Below, piece after piece: positions 62,601 to 64,000 of a stretch of DNA of 64,000 bases; positions within the stretch are counted from its first letter, which is position 1; each line of letters begins with the position of its first letter. The stretch comes from Bacteroidota bacterium (GTDB lineage: Bacteria > Bacteroidota > Bacteroidia > Cytophagales > Cyclobacteriaceae). The DNA lies in assembly GCA_023417065.1 (NCBI GenBank), contig JAEZGH010000202.1, forward strand, positions 62,001 through 126,000, read 5' to 3'. The notes beneath the pieces are model-generated. The model was not told the DNA's origin and searched no databases. It worked only from the letters and a program-made list of their open reading frames with translations. Both the position numbers and the translations under genes were made by a program.

Positions 62601-63150
62601 TATGAAGTTCAGGGACATCAATGGTGACGGCAAAATTAATGGGGACGATAAACGCAATCTGAATAAAAGCAATGTACCGAACTTCAATTACGGCATAACC
62701 CTAAACATGGAGTGGAAGAACTTCGACCTGACCGTTCTCTTTCAGGGTGCGACGGGGGCGCTATTGCGATTTGGCACAGAGTCAGGCGATATAGGTAACT
62801 ATCTCAAGTATCAGTACGACAACCGATGGAGTATAGACAATCCGACAACTGCACATCCGCGCCTGGCAATTCGAAACGATACCTATTATACCGGCGGTGA
62901 ATATTCAAACAACACATATAACCTGTTCTCAAAAAATTATCTCCGGCTGAAGAACGTGGAGCTCGGATACAACATCCCTGCTTCGCTGTCTGAGCGCCTG
63001 TCGATAAGTAATCTGAGGATTTATGTAAATGGGTTAAACCTTATCACCTGGGACAAATACAAAATATTTGACCCGGAGGCTGATAGCGGAAGTCTGCAGT
63101 ACTACCCGCAGTCACGCGTGATTAACACCGGTGTCAGGCTTACCTTCTAA
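59638..63150 (+). CDS. SusC/RagA TonB-dependent transporter with STN domain (locus 2)
   Basis: A 1170-residue outer-membrane glycan importer. After a signal peptide (core ITLIQILIMSASFVLGA) comes an STN domain (about 45-125, KKVSLTVENADIRDVLSELE and APLRDILDGIFKDLIDYEVL), then a carboxypeptidase-regulatory-like domain (about 133-215, QVSGKITDSHGDALPGVNI), a TonB-box-like EEVVVVGYG, the plug (about 220-345; PLIVIDGVPDRDG, GSRAANGVILVTTKRGKSGA), and the barrel ending VINTGVRLTF. The STN domain is the signalling part that contacts the FecR-type anti-sigma factor, so this module senses its own ligand. The SusD gene starts 11 bases after the stop. The substrate is unknown; the enzymes that would reveal it lie beyond the window. 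Confidence 0.95.
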   Translation: MKIKPKRDSKLLLFAMKITLIQILIMSASFVLGASLDSNGQEVLEKKVSLTVENADIRDVLSELEAKTDVAFTYRPRILKNIDQVSASFMAAPLRDILDGIFKDLIDYEVLGKQIILVDRIARLKKMPAPIQVSGKITDSHGDALPGVNIVEKGTTNGTTSDANGNYSLSVDENATLVFSFIGFVTQEIPINRRTTLNVTLAPDVQSLEEVVVVGYGEQKKVTVTGSVVAVGGTELQKSPAVDLSNSFAGRLAGVVAVQTSGEPGYDASTIRIRGVNTIGNPNPLIVIDGVPDRDGGLNRLNPQEVESISVLKDASAAIYGSRAANGVILVTTKRGKSGAPKISYDFNQGWSQPTRIPDMSNAFEYASIMNEIPIYKNLPSSEWSAAWQSIQQSGTFTSPTTGTTVNANYSPESVQKFRDGSDPWGHPDTDWFGDAFKTWSPQSRHNLLLSGGTENVKYLAGLGYVNQDAYYNNSATFYKQYSFRINLDAQINKYVNASLGLLAREESRNFPTQSAGSIFRMLMRGRPTEPEIWPNGLPGPDIENGQNPVVITTNATGYHRNPTDYLQSNGKLEITNPWIEGLKLTLMGSVDRTIDRSKRWETPWYLYTWDKVTYEADGVTPKLNRVLRSTFTDPRLTQSLGTRLATNLTGMLNYDKTFANDHTLGILVGVTREKFEADFISANRRGYISGAIDQPFFGGTTQFITGGDDNNNTFNRARLGYYGRVTYNFREKYLAEFMWRRDGSSFFPPDKRFGFFPGVLVGWNISNEEFFADNLPVINFLKIRASYGQMGNDQIYRPGTTSLMEYAYLSNYNPGEYPINGQVVKTLMEGVVQNPNYTWEESNNFNVGLEGTVLNNSVDFTFEYFYNKRTQMLIYNRGTTPQTTGIANRLPPVNGGRMDNRGFEFTLAYNVQLSDLRFRVGANAGYNKNKVVYMNEITAAPEYQRQTGYQHNSYIAYEFDGVFLSQAEIDREELDYSEVTNQLLPGDMKFRDINGDGKINGDDKRNLNKSNVPNFNYGITLNMEWKNFDLTVLFQGATGALLRFGTESGDIGNYLKYQYDNRWSIDNPTTAHPRLAIRNDTYYTGGEYSNNTYNLFSKNYLRLKNVELGYNIPASLSERLSISNLRIYVNGLNLITWDKYKIFDPEADSGSLQYYPQSRVINTGVRLTF

Positions 63151-63161
63151 TATTTCCTATT

Positions 63162-64000
63162 ATGAAAGTGTTTCATATTAATATGTTGAATATGAGAAAG
63201 AGAATTAAAACAGGAGTGTTACTCTTTTTGTTGGTGATCCATTTCGCCTGTGATACTGATTTTCTGGATACCACTCCCGTTGCTCAGGTTCCTGCTGAGA
63301 CAACCTGGAGTGACGGCCCATTGGCACAGGCTTTCGTTTTTGGGATATACTCATATCTTGGTTACGGCGGATTTGAAGAACAAATGCTGGCGTCGTATAC
63401 TGACGAAGCGATGTTCACGCATGCAGGAAGGAGTATCAACACCTTTACGGAGGGAACCGAAAGTCCGAGCAACATTGCCTGGACCAGTGGAACCTATGAG
63501 TGGGGACGGATGTTTGAAGCCATTCGCGCTGCAAATACAGCCATCGCGAATTTACCTTCGTCGGAGTTTACCGACATAGATCCCACGATGCTGCTGGGAG
63601 AAGCGTACTTTCTACGCGCATATTATTCCCACCAATTGCTGCGTTACTACGGATCGTTCCCGATCATTACGGATCTCTTTGGATTAGACGATGACTACAA
63701 CACTCCGCGCAACACGTTTGCCGAGTGTGTCGATTTCATCGTCAGCGATCTGGATCAGGCGGCCACCTTACTGGAAGGCAAAGACAGGATACCAGGGCGG
63801 GCGTCGACCCTCGCCGCTCAGGCACTGAAAGCACGAGTTTTACTATATGCAGCAAGTGACTTGCATGATGCTGCCGTTGCTTCATCGAAGTCGCCTGTGA
63901 TCGCCGCTTATCAAAACAAGGAACTGATCGCCTACACGTCGGGCGATCAGATGGCGCGTTGGCAGGCTGCGCGTGATGCTGCTAAAGTTGTGCTGGATGC
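63162..64000 (+). CDS. SusD/RagB glycan-binding lipoprotein (3' end outside window)
   Basis: An incomplete gene open to the end of the window. The signal peptide ends in a lipobox (VIHFAC) followed by DTDFLDTTPVAQVPAETTW, the usual FLDxxP start of SusD proteins. The family signature is seen in LLGEAYFLRAYYSHQLLRYY with GSFPIITD after it. The N-terminal TPR-like helices can be followed to the window edge, ending near ARDAAKVVLDA. It caps the STN-SusC of the same module. Three ATGs could start it (63162, 63183, 63192), all before the signal core. Confidence 0.93.
   Translation, partial: MKVFHINMLNMRKRIKTGVLLFLLVIHFACDTDFLDTTPVAQVPAETTWSDGPLAQAFVFGIYSYLGYGGFEEQMLASYTDEAMFTHAGRSINTFTEGTESPSNIAWTSGTYEWGRMFEAIRAANTAIANLPSSEFTDIDPTMLLGEAYFLRAYYSHQLLRYYGSFPIITDLFGLDDDYNTPRNTFAECVDFIVSDLDQAATLLEGKDRIPGRASTLAAQALKARVLLYAASDLHDAAVASSKSPVIAAYQNKELIAYTSGDQMARWQAARDAAKVVLD

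Overview
The window reads as chromosomal DNA of a member of the phylum Bacteroidota, most likely an environmental, polysaccharide-degrading cytophagalean. Evidence: two SusC/SusD-type glycan-uptake loci, FecI/FecR-type sigma/anti-sigma pairs, many exported lipoproteins, a DUF3078 protein, several TAnnTTTG-type promoter boxes, and an ssrA tag (GESNYAMAA) of the phylum's type. The order-level placement is inference. No tRNA, rRNA, CRISPR array, insertion sequence or prophage was found.

Layout. 1-5400: end of a LysM lytic transglycosylase, a single-domain response regulator, then a tight set of DUF3078 protein, HerA-like ATPase and a small acidic protein. 5767-14942: polysaccharide utilisation locus 1 (SusC, SusD, SusE-like surface lipoprotein, two tandem GH30 lipoproteins), probably for a beta-linked glucan. 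14950-21353: HD phosphohydrolase and exported protein, a U32 protein translationally coupled to a ferredoxin, a PQQ dehydrogenase with cytochrome c domain, and a propeller lipoprotein. 21354-22117: a gene-free, hairpin-rich stretch. 22118-24614: dnaX, split by an A10 run that looks like a programmed frameshift or slippage site, then tmRNA with promoter and terminator. 25845-37581: a four-gene, 11.7-kb operon of exported proteins (barrel-like outer-membrane protein, 2023-residue multidomain protein, Fn3 protein, TIG-NHL lipoprotein), the best candidate here for an undescribed surface system. 37582-44670: a mosaic sequence scar, a TPR lipoprotein, a sigma/anti-sigma pair without its own SusC, and a GH127 enzyme. 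44762-57623: AI-2E family membrane protein, two tandem small acidic secreted proteins with duplicated promoters, acetyltransferase, DUF2961/GH172 lipoprotein, AlkB-like, SRPBCC, DUF1801, DUF1080, DUF3817, a large HEAT/cytochrome c lipoprotein, GNAT and a small unknown protein. 57862-64000: locus 2, a complete sigma / anti-sigma / STN-SusC / SusD transduction module running off the window.

How it fits together. Glycan capture (two SusCD systems), secreted or periplasmic glycoside hydrolases (GH30, GH127, GH172-like, DUF1080) and oxidative enzymes with heme or PQQ (two proteins) describe a carbohydrate scavenger. Housekeeping functions (dnaX, ssrA) are interspersed. The most notable observations are the dnaX A10 site, the large surface operon, the mosaic scar at 37.7 kb that reuses pieces found elsewhere in the window, and a minus-strand terminator in the leader of the second susC. 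All functional calls rest on reading motifs; no database search was run.
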